From contig NZ_JALPKR020000002.1 of the NCBI RefSeq assembly GCF_023195515.1, positions 2,457,001 to 2,521,000 of the forward strand: a stretch of DNA of 64,000 bases. Direction: 5' to 3'. The notes beneath the pieces are model-generated. The model saw nothing but the letters and a program-made list of their open reading frames with translations. It searched no databases and was not told the DNA's origin. Of this stretch, positions 27,419 through 38,740 are shown in pieces. Both the position numbers and the translations under genes were made by a program. The DNA comes from Variovorax sp. S12S4. GTDB lineage: Bacteria; Pseudomonadota; Gammaproteobacteria; Burkholderiales; Burkholderiaceae_C. The number at the start of each line of letters is the position of its first letter. Positions within the stretch are counted from its first letter, which is position 1.

Positions 27419-27448
27419 TTGACAATTCGACCAATGGGATAATTGTCA
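27419..27448. promoter_or_regulatory. Promoter of the rfb operon with an inverted repeat
   Basis: TTGACA at 27419-27424 and an extended -10 (TG at 27435-27436, GATAAT at 27438-27443) lie about 30 bases upstream of the rfbB start. The spacing of the two hexamers is too short for a standard pair, so the extended -10 is the likelier core. A perfect inverted repeat TGACAATT (27420-27427) and AATTGTCA (27441-27448) overlaps it and could be an operator. A GGGGAG ribosome site precedes the rfbB ATG. Confidence 0.45.
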
Positions 27449-27473
27449 TTGATTCGAAACTTCGGGGAGACTC

Positions 27474-28555
27474 ATGATCCTGGTAACCGGCGGCGCGGGC
27501 TTCATTGGCGCCAACTTCGTACTCGACTGGCTGGCGCAGAGCAACGAGTCCATCGTGAATCTCGACAAGCTGACCTATGCGGGCAACCTCGAGACGCTCG
27601 GCTCGCTCAACGGCAACCCGAACCACATCTTCGTGCAGGGCGACATCGGCGACAGCGCTTTGGTCGATCGCCTGTTGGCCGAGCACAAGCCACGCGCTAT
27701 CGTGAATTTTGCCGCGGAATCGCACGTGGATCGCTCTATCCATGGCCCCGAAGACTTCGTGCAAACCAACGTGCTCGGCACCTTTCGCCTGCTCGAGTCG
27801 GTGCGCGGCTACTGGAGCGCACTGCCGGCTGAGCAAAAGTCTGCCTTCCGCTTCCTTCACGTGTCGACCGACGAGGTCTACGGCTCGCTCTCCAAGACCG
27901 ACCCCGCCTTTACCGAAGAGAACAAGTACGAGCCCAACAGCCCCTACTCAGCCAGCAAGGCCGCCAGCGACCATCTCGTGCGCGCCTGGCACCACACCTA
28001 CGGCCTGCCGGTGGTCACCACCAACTGCTCCAACAACTACGGGCCGTTCCACTTCCCCGAGAAGCTCATCCCCTGATGATCGTCAACGCCCTGGCTGGCA
28101 AGCCCTTGCCGGTGTACGGCGACGGCATGCAGGTGCGCGACTGGCTCTATGTGAAGGACCACTGCAGCGCCATTCGCCGCGTGCTCGAGGCCGGCAAGCT
28201 CGGCGAGACGTACAACGTCGGTGGCTGGAACGAGAAGCCCAACATCGAGATCGTGAACACCGTGTGCGCGCTGCTCGACGAACTGCGCCCGCGCGCCGAT
28301 GGCAAACCGTACAAGGAACAGATCAGCTACGTTACCGACCGCCCCGGCCACGACCGGCGCTACGCGATCGATGCACGCAAGCTGGAGCGTGAGCTGGGCT
28401 GGAAGCCCGCCGAAACCTTCGACACCGGCATCCGCAAGACCGTCGAGTGGTACCTCGCGAACGCCGAATGGGTGCGCAACGTGCAAAGCGGCGCGTACCG
28501 CGCATGGGTCGAGAAGCAATACGACGCCGCACCCGCGGCCAAGGCCACCGCATGA
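27474..28555 (+). CDS. rfbB: dTDP-glucose 4,6-dehydratase, frame interrupted
   Basis: RfbB (RmlB) converts dTDP-glucose to dTDP-4-keto-6-deoxyglucose, the second step towards dTDP-L-rhamnose. The N-terminal NAD motif [22 protein letters not shown] and the catalytic YSASKAASD are all present. As written, a stop follows EKLIP at 28074; restoring one C in the C4 run at 28070-28073 continues into [18 protein letters not shown] and the normal C terminus. The repaired length is 360 residues, typical of the family. It starts the rfbBDAC operon and ends in an ATGA overlap with rfbD. Confidence 0.95.
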
Positions 28556-29442
28556 AGCTGCTGCTGCTGGGCAAGGGCGGACAGGTCGGCTGGGAGTTGC
28601 AGCGCAGCCTCGCGCCGCTGGGCGAACTGGTGGCGCTCGATTTCGACAGCACCGACTTCAACGCCGACTTCAGCCGTCCCGACCAGTTGGCCGAGACTGT
28701 GCTCAAGGTGCGGCCTGACGTGATCGTCAATGCCGCGGCTCACACGGCCGTGGACAAAGCCGAGAGCGAGCCCGACTTCGCGCGCAAGCTCAACGCCACT
28801 TCGCCCGGCGTGGTGGCCGAAGCCGCCGGGCAGATCGGTGCACTCATGGTGCATTACTCCACCGACTACGTGTTCGATGGCAGCGGCAGCAAGCCTTGGC
28901 AAGAAGACGATGCCACCGGCCCACTCAGTGTGTATGGCCGCACCAAGCTCGAAGGCGAACAGTTGGTGGCCAAGCACTGCGCCAAGCACCTGATCTTTCG
29001 CACCAGCTGGGTGTTTGCCGCGCGCGGCGGCAACTTCGCCAAGACCATGTTGCGGCTTGCCAAGGAGCGCGACAAGCTGACCGTCATCGACGACCAATTT
29101 GGCGCCCCGACAGGTGCCGAACTGCTGGCCGATGTCACGGCGCATGCGATTCGTGCCACTTTGCAAGACCCTTCCAAAGCCGGCCTGTATCACGCGGTGG
29201 CCGGCGGCGAGACCACCTGGTGCGGCTATGCACGCTTTGTGCTTGAGCAGGCGCGCCAAGCCGGCGTAGAGCTCAAGGCCGGCCCCGAACAGGTCGAAGC
29301 CGTACCCACGAGTGCCTTCCCCACGCCCGCTACGCGGCCGGCCAATTCGCGCCTCGATACGCGCAAGCTGCAATCCACCTTTGGCCTGGTGCTGCCGCAC
29401 TGGCAACAAGGCGTCGCCCGCATGCTGCGCGAGACCCTTTGA
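28552..29442 (+). CDS. rfbD: dTDP-4-dehydrorhamnose reductase
   Basis: RfbD (RmlD) makes the final reduction to dTDP-L-rhamnose. The 296-residue product has the cofactor motif [10 protein letters not shown] at the N terminus, [16 protein letters not shown] and the active-site YGRTKLEGE. Length and motifs are normal. The ATG overlaps the TGA of rfbB, so translation is probably coupled. It is followed after 46 bases by rfbA. Confidence 0.96.
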   Translation: MKLLLLGKGGQVGWELQRSLAPLGELVALDFDSTDFNADFSRPDQLAETVLKVRPDVIVNAAAHTAVDKAESEPDFARKLNATSPGVVAEAAGQIGALMVHYSTDYVFDGSGSKPWQEDDATGPLSVYGRTKLEGEQLVAKHCAKHLIFRTSWVFAARGGNFAKTMLRLAKERDKLTVIDDQFGAPTGAELLADVTAHAIRATLQDPSKAGLYHAVAGGETTWCGYARFVLEQARQAGVELKAGPEQVEAVPTSAFPTPATRPANSRLDTRKLQSTFGLVLPHWQQGVARMLRETL

Positions 29443-29488
29443 ACGCGCGTTGCCTAGTAAGCAGAGAAAGCAAGAAAGAAATACAACG

Positions 29489-30388
29489 ATGACCACGAAG
29501 ACCACGCAACGCAAGGGCATCATCCTGGCCGGCGGCTCGGGCACCCGGCTGCATCCCGCCACGCTCGCGCTCAGCAAACAGCTGTTGCCGGTGTACGACA
29601 AGCCGATGATCTATTACCCGCTCAGCACGCTGATGCTCGGCGGCATGCGCGACATCCTGATCATCAGCACGCCGCAGGACACCCCGCGCTTCCAGCAGCT
29701 GCTGGGCGACGGCAGCCAATGGGGCATCAACTTGCAGTACGCGGTGCAGCCCAGTCCCGACGGGCTCGCGCAGGCCTTCATCATCGGCGACAAGTTCGTC
29801 GGCAATTCGCCGAGCGCGCTGGTGCTGGGCGACAACATCTTCTATGGCCACGACTTTGCGCACCTGCTGGCCGATGCCGATGCGAAATCGGCGGGCGCCA
29901 CGGTGTTCGCCTATCACGTGCACGACCCAGAGCGCTACGGCGTTGTGGCCTTTGATGCACAAGGCAAGGCCAGCAGCATCGAAGAAAAACCGGCCAAGCC
30001 CAAGAGCAGCTACGCCGTGACGGGCCTTTATTTCTACGACAACCAGGTCGTCGACATCGCCAAGGCCGTGAAGCCCAGCGCGCGCGGCGAGCTGGAAATT
30101 ACCGCGGTCAACCAGGCCTACCTGGACCTCGATCAACTCAACGTGCAGATCATGCAGCGCGGCTATGCGTGGCTGGATACCGGCACGCACGAGAGCTTGC
30201 TCGAAGCAGGGCAGTTCATCGCAACGCTCGAGCATCGGCAGGGGCTGAAAATCGCGTGCCCTGAAGAGATCGCCTGGCGCAATGGGTTCATCGACCGGGA
30301 GCAGTTGGCAAAGCTCGCAGCGCCATTGCAGAAAAATGGCTACGGCAAATATCTGAATCATCTGCTGGCCGAGGAGGTGCGCTCATGA
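29489..30388 (+). CDS. rfbA: Glucose-1-phosphate thymidylyltransferase
   Basis: RfbA (RmlA) forms dTDP-glucose from glucose 1-phosphate and dTTP, the entry step of the rhamnose pathway and usually its feedback-controlled enzyme. The 299-residue product has the nucleotide-binding loop [41 protein letters not shown] start, LGDNIFYG, and [16 protein letters not shown]. The gene order rfbB-D-A-C is a common one. It ends with an ATGA overlap with rfbC. Confidence 0.97.
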   Translation: MTTKTTQRKGIILAGGSGTRLHPATLALSKQLLPVYDKPMIYYPLSTLMLGGMRDILIISTPQDTPRFQQLLGDGSQWGINLQYAVQPSPDGLAQAFIIGDKFVGNSPSALVLGDNIFYGHDFAHLLADADAKSAGATVFAYHVHDPERYGVVAFDAQGKASSIEEKPAKPKSSYAVTGLYFYDNQVVDIAKAVKPSARGELEITAVNQAYLDLDQLNVQIMQRGYAWLDTGTHESLLEAGQFIATLEHRQGLKIACPEEIAWRNGFIDREQLAKLAAPLQKNGYGKYLNHLLAEEVRS

Positions 30389-30933
30389 AGGCGACGCCAA
30401 CCGCGATCCCCGAGGTGCTGATCATCGAACCCAAGGTGTTTGGCGATGCGCGAGGCTTCTTCTATGAAAGCTTCAACAGCAAGGCATTCGACGAGGCGGT
30501 CGGGCGGCATATAGAGTTCGTGCAGGACAACCATTCGCGCTCTGCCAAAGGCGTGCTGCGGGGGCTGCATTACCAGATCCAGCAGCCGCAAGGAAAGCTG
30601 GTGCGTGTGGTGCGAGGCGCCGTGTTTGACGTGGCCGTGGATATTCGCAAGTCATCGCCGACCTTCGGTAAATGGGTGGGCGAGGAGCTCAGCGAGGACA
30701 ACCACAAGCAGCTATGGATCCCGGCAGGATTCGCGCACGGTTTTCTGGTGCTGAGCGAAACGGCCGAGTTTTTGTACAAGACTACGGACTACTACGCGCC
30801 GGCGCACGAGCGATGCATTGTCTGGAATGACACCGTCTTGAATATCCAATGGCCAGACCTTGAGATCGCGCCGAAGCTATCGATAAAAGACGAGGCAGGT
30901 TCTGTCTTCGCCAGCGCAGAAGTATTCAATTGA
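30385..30933 (+). CDS. rfbC: dTDP-4-dehydrorhamnose 3,5-epimerase
   Basis: RfbC (RmlC) epimerises dTDP-4-keto-6-deoxyglucose at C3 and C5. The 182-residue cupin has [16 protein letters not shown], the catalytic-histidine region [11 protein letters not shown] (here [11 protein letters not shown]), [21 protein letters not shown] and [15 protein letters not shown]. It completes the rhamnose operon. No further gene follows for about 370 bases on this strand. Confidence 0.97.
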   Translation: MKATPTAIPEVLIIEPKVFGDARGFFYESFNSKAFDEAVGRHIEFVQDNHSRSAKGVLRGLHYQIQQPQGKLVRVVRGAVFDVAVDIRKSSPTFGKWVGEELSEDNHKQLWIPAGFAHGFLVLSETAEFLYKTTDYYAPAHERCIVWNDTVLNIQWPDLEIAPKLSIKDEAGSVFASAEVFN

Positions 30934-31299
30934 CAGCTGACCAACATTCGACGCGGATCGAGCTACAGATTCCTGAATACTTTGGGTTGGCCGATAGCCG
31001 AAGCCAGTCCGCCTGCTGCGACCGTTAATTCTTGTGCTCGGACGCAGGCGTGGCCATTGTTTCTGTCGGCCAACCCGTCAGAGATGCTCTGGCAGGTCCG
31101 CTTGTAGGCGGTGAGAACATCTTGGTTCCGAACATGCTCGCTGTGGTCAGCGAGAAGCGCAGGAAAGCCGTTGCTGGCTTGATGCGCGCGAGCGTTTTGC
31201 AAGCAAATCAGAGAAAGTCTCGCTTCTTTGAGCCCGGTCCGACACAGACGCTTTCTGCGAGCGACGCTTTGGCTGAGCGGCGCATCAATAAATAACCAT
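30934..31299. other. Gap after rfbC without a recognisable gene
   Basis: These 366 bases separate the rhamnose operon from the giant transferase gene. A 116-codon frame is open on the minus strand (30963-31313) and an 87-codon frame on the plus strand (31032-31295). Neither shows a family I recognise or a ribosome binding site, and the minus one overlaps the start of the next gene. The region is more A/T-rich than the rest of the window and may be debris from an earlier gene. Confidence 0.45.
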
Positions 31300-34200
31300 A
31301 TGGCACGCAGCACACTCGCAACACTCTATTCCACTCATCAAGGCAAGCTCTCGGACAAATGGTCGAGCTATATCTCTATCTATGAGCGACTGTTTTCGGA
31401 GCTGAAAATTAAGCCCTTGCGAATTCTGGAGATCGGTATTCAGAACGGCGGGTCTCTGGAAATCTGGGCCGAGTATTTTCCGCACGCCACGTATATCGTT
31501 GGATGCGACATCAACGAGGCATGCCGAGAGCTGACTTACGATGACCACCGCATACATGTCGTTGTGGGTGACGCAAACACTGATCAGGTCGAGGACGCTG
31601 TCGTTTCTTATTCACAAAAATTCGATCTCGTCATCGATGACGGCTCGCACCGGTCCAGTGACATCATCCGTTCCTTCGAGCGCTACTTTTCGCGCCTTGA
31701 GGACGGAGGCTTGTTCGTCGTCGAGGATCTGCATTGCTCTTATTGGGCCGAATTTGAGGGCGGCTTGTTCAGTCCGACGTCCTCAGTGGCATTTTTCAAG
31801 CGGCTTGCAGATGTCGTCAACCATGAGCACTGGGGCGTTCCCGACGCGCGGACCGCGCTACTCGAATCGTTCGCCAAAACCTACGGCGTTGCATTCGACG
31901 AAAAGGTGCTTGCCCATATCCACGCGGTCGAGTTTTTGAACTCGGTTTGTGTGATTCGCAAGAAGATGCCGGCCGATAACCGACTTGGTACGCGTGTGAT
32001 TTCGGGGCAGGGAGTGATCGTGGATGCGGGCCCCCTCGCATTGCGCGGCTCTGGTCCGCCGCAGTTCGACCAATCAGGAAATGCCTGGTCGAAGCTTAAG
32101 CCCCTGCCGGAAGATGAACTTGCGGGCTTGCGTGTTTCGGCGCGAGACCTCGAAGCAGCTCTGGCGGTACGCACCGCTGAGTTGCGCGACGCCCGCAAGG
32201 CGGCTCTCTACGCAGATATTCGATCCAATGTTGTGCAGAGTCACGTCCATCAACTGCGGGGAAGGTTGAGCGAGGGCGCAAGGGAGGCGCAGCAGCTCTT
32301 TGAGGCGCTTCAAACCCTTCGCACGCATACGAGCACGCTTGAGAGCGTGTTGAACCTCCGTCAGTCGCAAGTTGACGAAATATTTAAATCCACGAGTTGG
32401 CGCGTCACCAAGCCTCTTCGCTGGGTTGGTCTTCAAAAGAGGCGGGTCGCTCGTGCAGCCAAGCTGCTGCCGGCGCTCTCTCAACGTGCCGGTGGGTTCT
32501 CGAATTTGGCCCGCCGGGGTGTTCAGGTGCTGAGCCAGTCTGGTCTGCGCGGCCTGCGCAACTCCATTCGCGCCGTTGAAGAGGAAGAACTCGGGTTGAA
32601 GAGCTCGCCAGCACCCGACACGTTCACTTCGGGAACTGATCCATTCGAGGATATTGCTCGCCAGATCTACGCCAGTCAGCAAGCGGAGCTTGCCCCTCGC
32701 GAGATCCTTGAATCCATCAGCAGATTCGAACAAAAGCCGATGATCTCCGTGATCATGCCGGTCTATAAAACTCCAGTGCAATGGTTGGCTCGCGCCATCG
32801 AGTCGCTGCAAGAGCAGTTCTATGACAACTGGGAGCTGTGTGCCGTGGACGATTGTTCGCCGACGGCCGATCAACGAAAAGTCCTTGAGCAATATGCAAG
32901 GAACGATCCTCGCGTGCGCTATCGCGTGCTCGAGAGGAACAGCGGCATCGCTGCGGCGTCCAATGCCGGACTCGAGATGGCACAGGGCAAATTCATCGCA
33001 TTGCTGGATCACGACGATGAACTGCCGGGAGACGCGCTCTTCTGGGTCGTGGATGCCATCAACAAGAACCCGCGTGTCGACTTCATCTACACCGACGAAT
33101 GCAAGATAGACGATACATCGGAGCGCCGACTTTCCGATTTCATATTCAAACCGGATTGGTCGCCGGAGATCTTGTTCAACTCCATGTTGACCGGGCATTT
33201 GACGGTCTACAAGAAGGACGCAGTCGATGCGCTGGGAGGCTTCCGAAGCCAATTTAACTTCTCGCAGGATTACGATCTTGCCTTGCGCATGGCCGAAGTA
33301 GCTCGAGAGATCGTGCACGTTGAGCGGGTGCTCTATCTCTGGCGCTCGATTCCGGGCTCTGCGGCAAGCGGCGGAAAGGATTTTGCACGCGAGTCCAACA
33401 TTGCAGCGCTGGACGATGCGCTTGTCCGGCGTGGCATCCAAGGAAAGGCGAAACCTCTTCCCCACGTCAATTATGTCGAGGTCGCGGTGCCGAAGACCGT
33501 CAAGGTGTCTATCGTCATTCCTTCGGATTCATTCAAGAACCTCAAACTTGCGTTGAATGCGATCTTGGGGAAAACCGACTATCCAAACTACGAAGTGGTG
33601 GTCGTCTGCAATGGGCCGCTGGCCGAACAGCTCGAAGACGAATTCCGCAGTTCGCCACATATTGTCTTTCTGCCCTACAACAAGAAGTACAACTTCTCCG
33701 ACAAGTGCAATGAAGGCGCGCGCGCCGCCACTGGAGAGATCGTGGTTTTTTACAACGACGATGTATTTCCCGCCCAATCCGACTGGATCGAAAAGCTCAT
33801 CGAGTACCTTTCGATATCGGGTGTCGGAGGTGTTTCGCCTAAGTTGCTCCACGAGGACGAGACCATTCAATATGCGGGCATGATCTCGGGGACGCCAGGT
33901 CTTTGCGGTACTGCATACAACAATCTCCCTAGAGAAGCGACCGACTCATTCCTGTCCATGCACAAGTACGTGCGCAATGTGTCCATCCTGTCGGGCGCGT
34001 GCTGCGCGCTCAAGACTGAAGTGTTTTGGCGCATCGGCGGTTTTGATCCAATCAACACGCCCGATGGCCACTCGGACATGGATCTGAGCTACAAGCTGCT
34101 GGATGCGGGGTATCGCTGCGTCTACACGCCGCATGCTGTTCTGTATCACATCGGGAATCATTCCTGGGGTGCAAAGGCTGTCAAATACAAGGCGGACATC

Positions 34201-35371
34201 TACGCGTTAAAGCGATGGGGGCGTACCTTTCGAAAGATCCGAATTTCACGGATTCGATGAAGAAGGTGCTTTACCGCGATTTTCGGTTCGACTACAAGAT
34301 TTTTGCGTCGCATATCGATGCAAGTGCCACCTACACGGGACCCGACGTCCTGTTCGTGTCGCACGAGCTTTCGCTGACCGGCGCCCCGCGCATGCTTTTG
34401 TGCGCAGCGGTCGCGGTGCTGCGAAGTGGGGGTTTTCCCGTCGTAGTGGCACCTGAAGATGGTCCAATGCGAAGGGAGTTGGAGCAGGCGGGCGTGGTGG
34501 TGATTGTGGATGAATCACTTTGCGAAGGGCATTTCCTGTTCGAGCGTTTCGCAAGGAATTTTGATGCGGTGGTGGTGAATACGATGGCTGTGAGCGCTGT
34601 CGTCCGCCAAGTTGAAGCCATCGACGATCTCGACGTGATCTGGTGGCTGCACGAAGGGCAGGCGCTTCAAGCAGCATTGGAAGCAGAGCCGGGAATCGAC
34701 AGAACGCGCGTGCGGCTGCTTTGTGTCAGCGAATACGCTCGCGGTTACCTGCCGGCCGATTTTCGAGCCGATGTGCTCTATAACGGAATTCCGGATCGCA
34801 GCGGCGAGGTTCAAAAAAGCCTTTAGCGGACCGCTGCACCTTTGTGCTTGCGGGAACGATAGAGCATCGCAAAGGACAGGACTTGTTCGTTGACGCCATT
34901 CTTCTGCTGCCAGAGGATGTGCGTGCTTCCTGCCAGTTCCTGTTGACTGGCAAGCTCTCCGAGCAAAATCTGCCTTTCTGGTCAAGTGTGCGCGAGCGAA
35001 TGGGAACTGTGCCGGAGATCGAATATCTAGGCCTGTTGAGCCATGGCGAATTGCTTGGTTTGCTGGCTGGCGTCGATGCTGTTGTCTGCTGCTCTCGTGA
35101 CGAGGCCTTTTCGCTCGTGGTCGTTGAAGCTGCGATGCTGGCTAAGCCGTCAATCATCAATCCGAACGTCGGTGTCGCAGAGATACTGGAGCACAAGAAA
35201 TCCTGCCTTCTCTTTGAGGCAGAGAATGCAGTTTCATTGGCCGAACAAATGCTGACCGTTTTCCATGATCGAGCCCGAATGTCCGATCTCGGGCTTGAAG
35301 CGCGCAAGGTCTATGAAGAAAGATTCACTATCGATCGCTTCTCGGAAGAGTTTCTTCGACTCGTGAGATAA
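31300..35371 (+). CDS. Multidomain polysaccharide enzyme: methyltransferase, two GT2 modules and a GT4 module (two frame interruptions)
   Basis: Read through two frame breaks this gene encodes about 1,357 residues. Residues 1-250 are a class I methyltransferase-like domain (LYSTHQGKLSDKWSSY, ILEIGIQNGGSLEIW, FDLVIDDGSHRSSD). Residues of about 280-400 are a helical linker. A first GT2 domain starts near 480 (MISVIMPVYKTP, LLDHDDELPGDALFW, IYTDECKID). A second starts near 733 (VSIVIPSDSF, VFYNDDVFP, FDPINTPDGHSDMDLSYKL). A GT4-like domain starts near 1015 (DVLFVSHELSLTGAPRML) and contains FVLAGTIEHRKGQD and SRDEAFSLVVVEAAMLAKPSI. The breaks are at the G5 run 34217-34221 and the A6 run 34813-34818; one added base repairs each. 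It probably builds several linkages of one glycan. Confidence 0.82.
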
Positions 35372-35464
35372 AACTTCATTGAGCAAACAACCGGACCACA
35401 CTGGCCTTGGCACGCCAGCGAAAGTAAATCGCAACTCCTTCTCGGCGCCGACGTAGCAGAATCT

Positions 35465-36514
<1,050 letters not shown>

Positions 36515-36638
36515 TTAGAAAAGCGCACAAAGTTCTGCGGCGGAAAGAATTCGCCGCGGCACCACGATTCTGCCAAATCGGCAAATCGAAAGTGCGCAAT
36601 TCTTTCTTCCAATTAGGAGAGAAGAGCGATGTGCTACG

Positions 36639-36690
36639 CCCTGGGTCGTCTCACAGCGCCTTCATGGCGCTTCAGGACGAGAACCCAGGG
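36639..36690. repeat. Strong two-part stem-loop between the ABC ATPase gene and gmd
   Basis: CCCTGGGT (36639-36646) pairs perfectly with ACCCAGGG (36683-36690). Inside it, AGCGCC (36655-36660) pairs with GGCGCT (36666-36671) around the loop TTCAT. There is no T-run on either side, so it is not a classical terminator. It could stabilise or attenuate the transcript between wzt and gmd, both read on the minus strand. Confidence 0.55.
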
Positions 36691-36719
36691 GCGAGCGGTG
36701 CCAGCCCAGCGGGCTCAGA

Positions 36720-37442
36720 TCACATCTCGAGCTGCGACAGATCGGCCTCTTCGAGTCGGCCATGGCTGAGCTTGAGAACCATGTTGCACTCCTTGGCGAT
36801 CAGCGTCGGCGAATGAGAGGCAAGTACCAGAATGCCGGACTTCGAAACCACGTCTCGCATGCGCTTCTCCGCTTTCTCGGTGAAGTCGGCATCACCGACG
36901 GAGAGCCATTCGTCCATGAGAAGGATGTCTGCTTCCACGCTGGTGGAGATCGAAAAGGCAAGCCGCATCATCATGCCGGTCGAATAGGTGCGGACCGGCA
37001 TGTCGACGTACTGCCCAAGTCCGCTGAACTCGCAGATTTCAGGCGTCAGTCGGTCGATTTCCTTCTTGCTCAGCCCCATGACGAGGCCGCGCAGCATGAT
37101 GTTCTCGATGCCCGTTGCATCGGGCTCGATGCCCAGGGACGGATCAATCAGGCTCGATACGGTGCCTTCGCGCCGGAACTCGCCGGCGGAAGGCTCGTAG
37201 ACGCCCGCCAACGTGCGTAGCAGGGTCGATTTGCCCGCGCCGTTGTGCCCGATCAGCCCCAGCCGGTCGCCGCTTTTCAACTCGAGGTTGATGTCGCTCA
37301 GTGCCTGAACGACTGTGACGCCGGTTTCCTTCCCAAACCTGCCGCCGGTGACGGACGCCGCCAGTGTCTTTTTCAAGGATGCCGCTCCCGCGCCGTAGAT
37401 CGGGAAATTAACAGCAACGTTTTTTAGTGAAATGGAAGCCAT
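36720..37442 (-). CDS. wzt: Polysaccharide ABC exporter, ATP-binding subunit (Wzt/KpsT type)
   Basis: A 240-residue ATPase of an O-antigen or capsule exporter. It shows Walker A GHNGAGKST near residue 64, the Q-loop region, the signature RTYSTGMMMRLAFS and Walker B ILLMDEWLSVGD. The N-terminal VNFPIYGAGAASLKK is typical of this branch. It lacks the C-terminal carbohydrate-binding domain found on long Wzt proteins, which makes it more KpsT-like. It starts 3 bases after the permease gene. Confidence 0.92.
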   Translation of the reverse strand: MASISLKNVAVNFPIYGAGAASLKKTLAASVTGGRFGKETGVTVVQALSDINLELKSGDRLGLIGHNGAGKSTLLRTLAGVYEPSAGEFRREGTVSSLIDPSLGIEPDATGIENIMLRGLVMGLSKKEIDRLTPEICEFSGLGQYVDMPVRTYSTGMMMRLAFSISTSVEADILLMDEWLSVGDADFTEKAEKRMRDVVSKSGILVLASHSPTLIAKECNMVLKLSHGRLEEADLSQLEM

Positions 37443-37445
37443 GTA

Positions 37446-38249
37446 TCAGAGCCAGTAGACGACACGTCGACGGTATTTCGAGAACAGGAGCGTGGAGGCG
37501 ACGAGCGTCAAAGCCGTCCACCCCAGAATCCCCCACCAACTGTGAGAAGTGGCGACTCCTCCCATCAATGGAGTCCGCAGCAAGTCGAGCATTTGGGCAA
37601 ACGGATTCCAGAGGATGTACTTGGCGCGGTCAGGCAGACTCTCAGGGAGCCAGAACACAGGCGTCAGAAACATCAGCATCTGCATCACGCTGCTGACGAT
37701 CTGCGTCACGTCTCGAAAGCGGGTGCAGACGAGGCCGAGCAGCAGTCCAAGCGCATGGGCATTGATGATGGCAATAACCATTGCTGGAATGATCAGCAGC
37801 GCAGACGCTGAAAGAGAGATTCCCGCCCAAAGCGCAACTGGAACGTAGAGGACGATCTGGTGTGCAAATTGAATCAGATTTCTGGCGATGCTCCGCCAGA
37901 CGAACAAGCTGATCGGAAAATAGCCCTGCTTGAGGTAATTGGAAGAGCCCACAAAGGCATTGCACGACTCCGTCACCACACTGGAGAAAAAGCCCCAGAA
38001 GATGATTCCCAGTGCAAGGTGGGGAAAGAACTTGGAGAGTTCTGTACCAAACAGGGAGCTATAAAGGGGGCCCATGCCGCCGATCATCGCCCCCATGCTC
38101 AACGTGAGCCATAGAGGGCCAAGCATCGAGCGACGGTAGCGCAGCACAATGTCGAACCACGCAAGCGTCCACCAGATGTCTGTACGGCGGGTGCCTTCCC
38201 ACCAATCAGCCCAGGCATTCCGATGTAAATTGGAGTGAATTTGGCTCAT
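37446..38249 (-). CDS. wzm: Polysaccharide ABC exporter, permease subunit (Wzm/KpsM type)
   Basis: A 267-residue ABC-2 type membrane protein with about six hydrophobic segments. The N-terminal RTDIWWTLAWFDIVLRYRRSMLGPLWLTLS and the C-terminal FWLPESLPDRAKYILWNPFAQMLDLLR are characteristic of O-antigen and capsule export permeases. With the ATPase encoded next to it, it should move a lipid-linked glycan across the inner membrane. Its ATG overlaps the TGA of the decayed gene upstream. Confidence 0.92.
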   Translation of the reverse strand: MSQIHSNLHRNAWADWWEGTRRTDIWWTLAWFDIVLRYRRSMLGPLWLTLSMGAMIGGMGPLYSSLFGTELSKFFPHLALGIIFWGFFSSVVTESCNAFVGSSNYLKQGYFPISLFVWRSIARNLIQFAHQIVLYVPVALWAGISLSASALLIIPAMVIAIINAHALGLLLGLVCTRFRDVTQIVSSVMQMLMFLTPVFWLPESLPDRAKYILWNPFAQMLDLLRTPLMGGVATSHSWWGILGWTALTLVASTLLFSKYRRRVVYWL

Positions 38250-38740
38250 ACGCTTCCGAAAGTGTCTGCCAGGCCGGCGATATAGTCGCCACCGAGATAT
38301 TCGTCACACTGGATTGCGATGAGCACCAGTTCTTCGTTGCCGATGTTGGTCAAACGTTGTTTCTCTTCAATGGGTATGGCGCAATATTGCCAGACGCGGC
38401 TTTATTCCTGGCACCGTCGGTTTGCAAAGGCGCCGCATGCGCCAACAGTCCAGTGCTCTGCGCTGTGCGGCCAGTGGTGATCGAGCGATTTTACGGGTAG
38501 CTCTCGGGTGCTTCTTGGCATGGCAGCTGCAAGTCCTGCCACTTGCCTTGAAGAGTTCCGAAGATAATCGTCCGCCGCCCGCGTGCCTGGTAGGGTGATT
38601 CCCTCTCCGGCCTCGCTTACCTGTTCCAGTATTCCCCACAAGCCCGACTCCGCTTCTTCGGGCACGCAATATGAAATCTTTTGATCGGCTCGGTCTTGGC
38701 TTGGACGCACTTTGGCGAGGTTCAGGGTGGTAAGGCGCAT
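38246..38740 (-). pseudogene. Remnant of a mannose-phosphate cupin (ManC/AlgA C-terminal-like) gene with an in-frame stop
   Basis: One minus-strand frame runs from an ATG at 38740 to a TGA at 38246-38248, broken only by a TAA at 38402-38404. Before the TAA it reads SLDHHWPHSAEHWTV, and after it IPIEEKQRLTNIGNEELVLI and QCDEYLGGDYIAG. These match, in order and spacing, the end of type II phosphomannose isomerase/GDP-mannose pyrophosphorylase (SLQxHxHRAEHWxVV, IPxGxxHRLxNxG, VQxGxYLGEDDI). The N-terminal cupin strands are poorly preserved. The final TGA overlaps the wzm ATG, showing that it was once an operon gene. A read error at the TAA is possible. Confidence 0.6.

Noticed and set aside
30963..31313. 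A 116-codon minus-strand frame after rfbC as a gene
   Set aside because: It overlaps the start of the transferase gene, has no ribosome binding site and matches no family I know.
8350..34820. Programmed ribosomal frameshifting or phase variation as the cause of the frame breaks
   Set aside because: The sites lack slippery heptamer plus stimulator patterns, occur in unrelated housekeeping and catabolic genes, and are nearly all single missing bases. Error explains them more simply.
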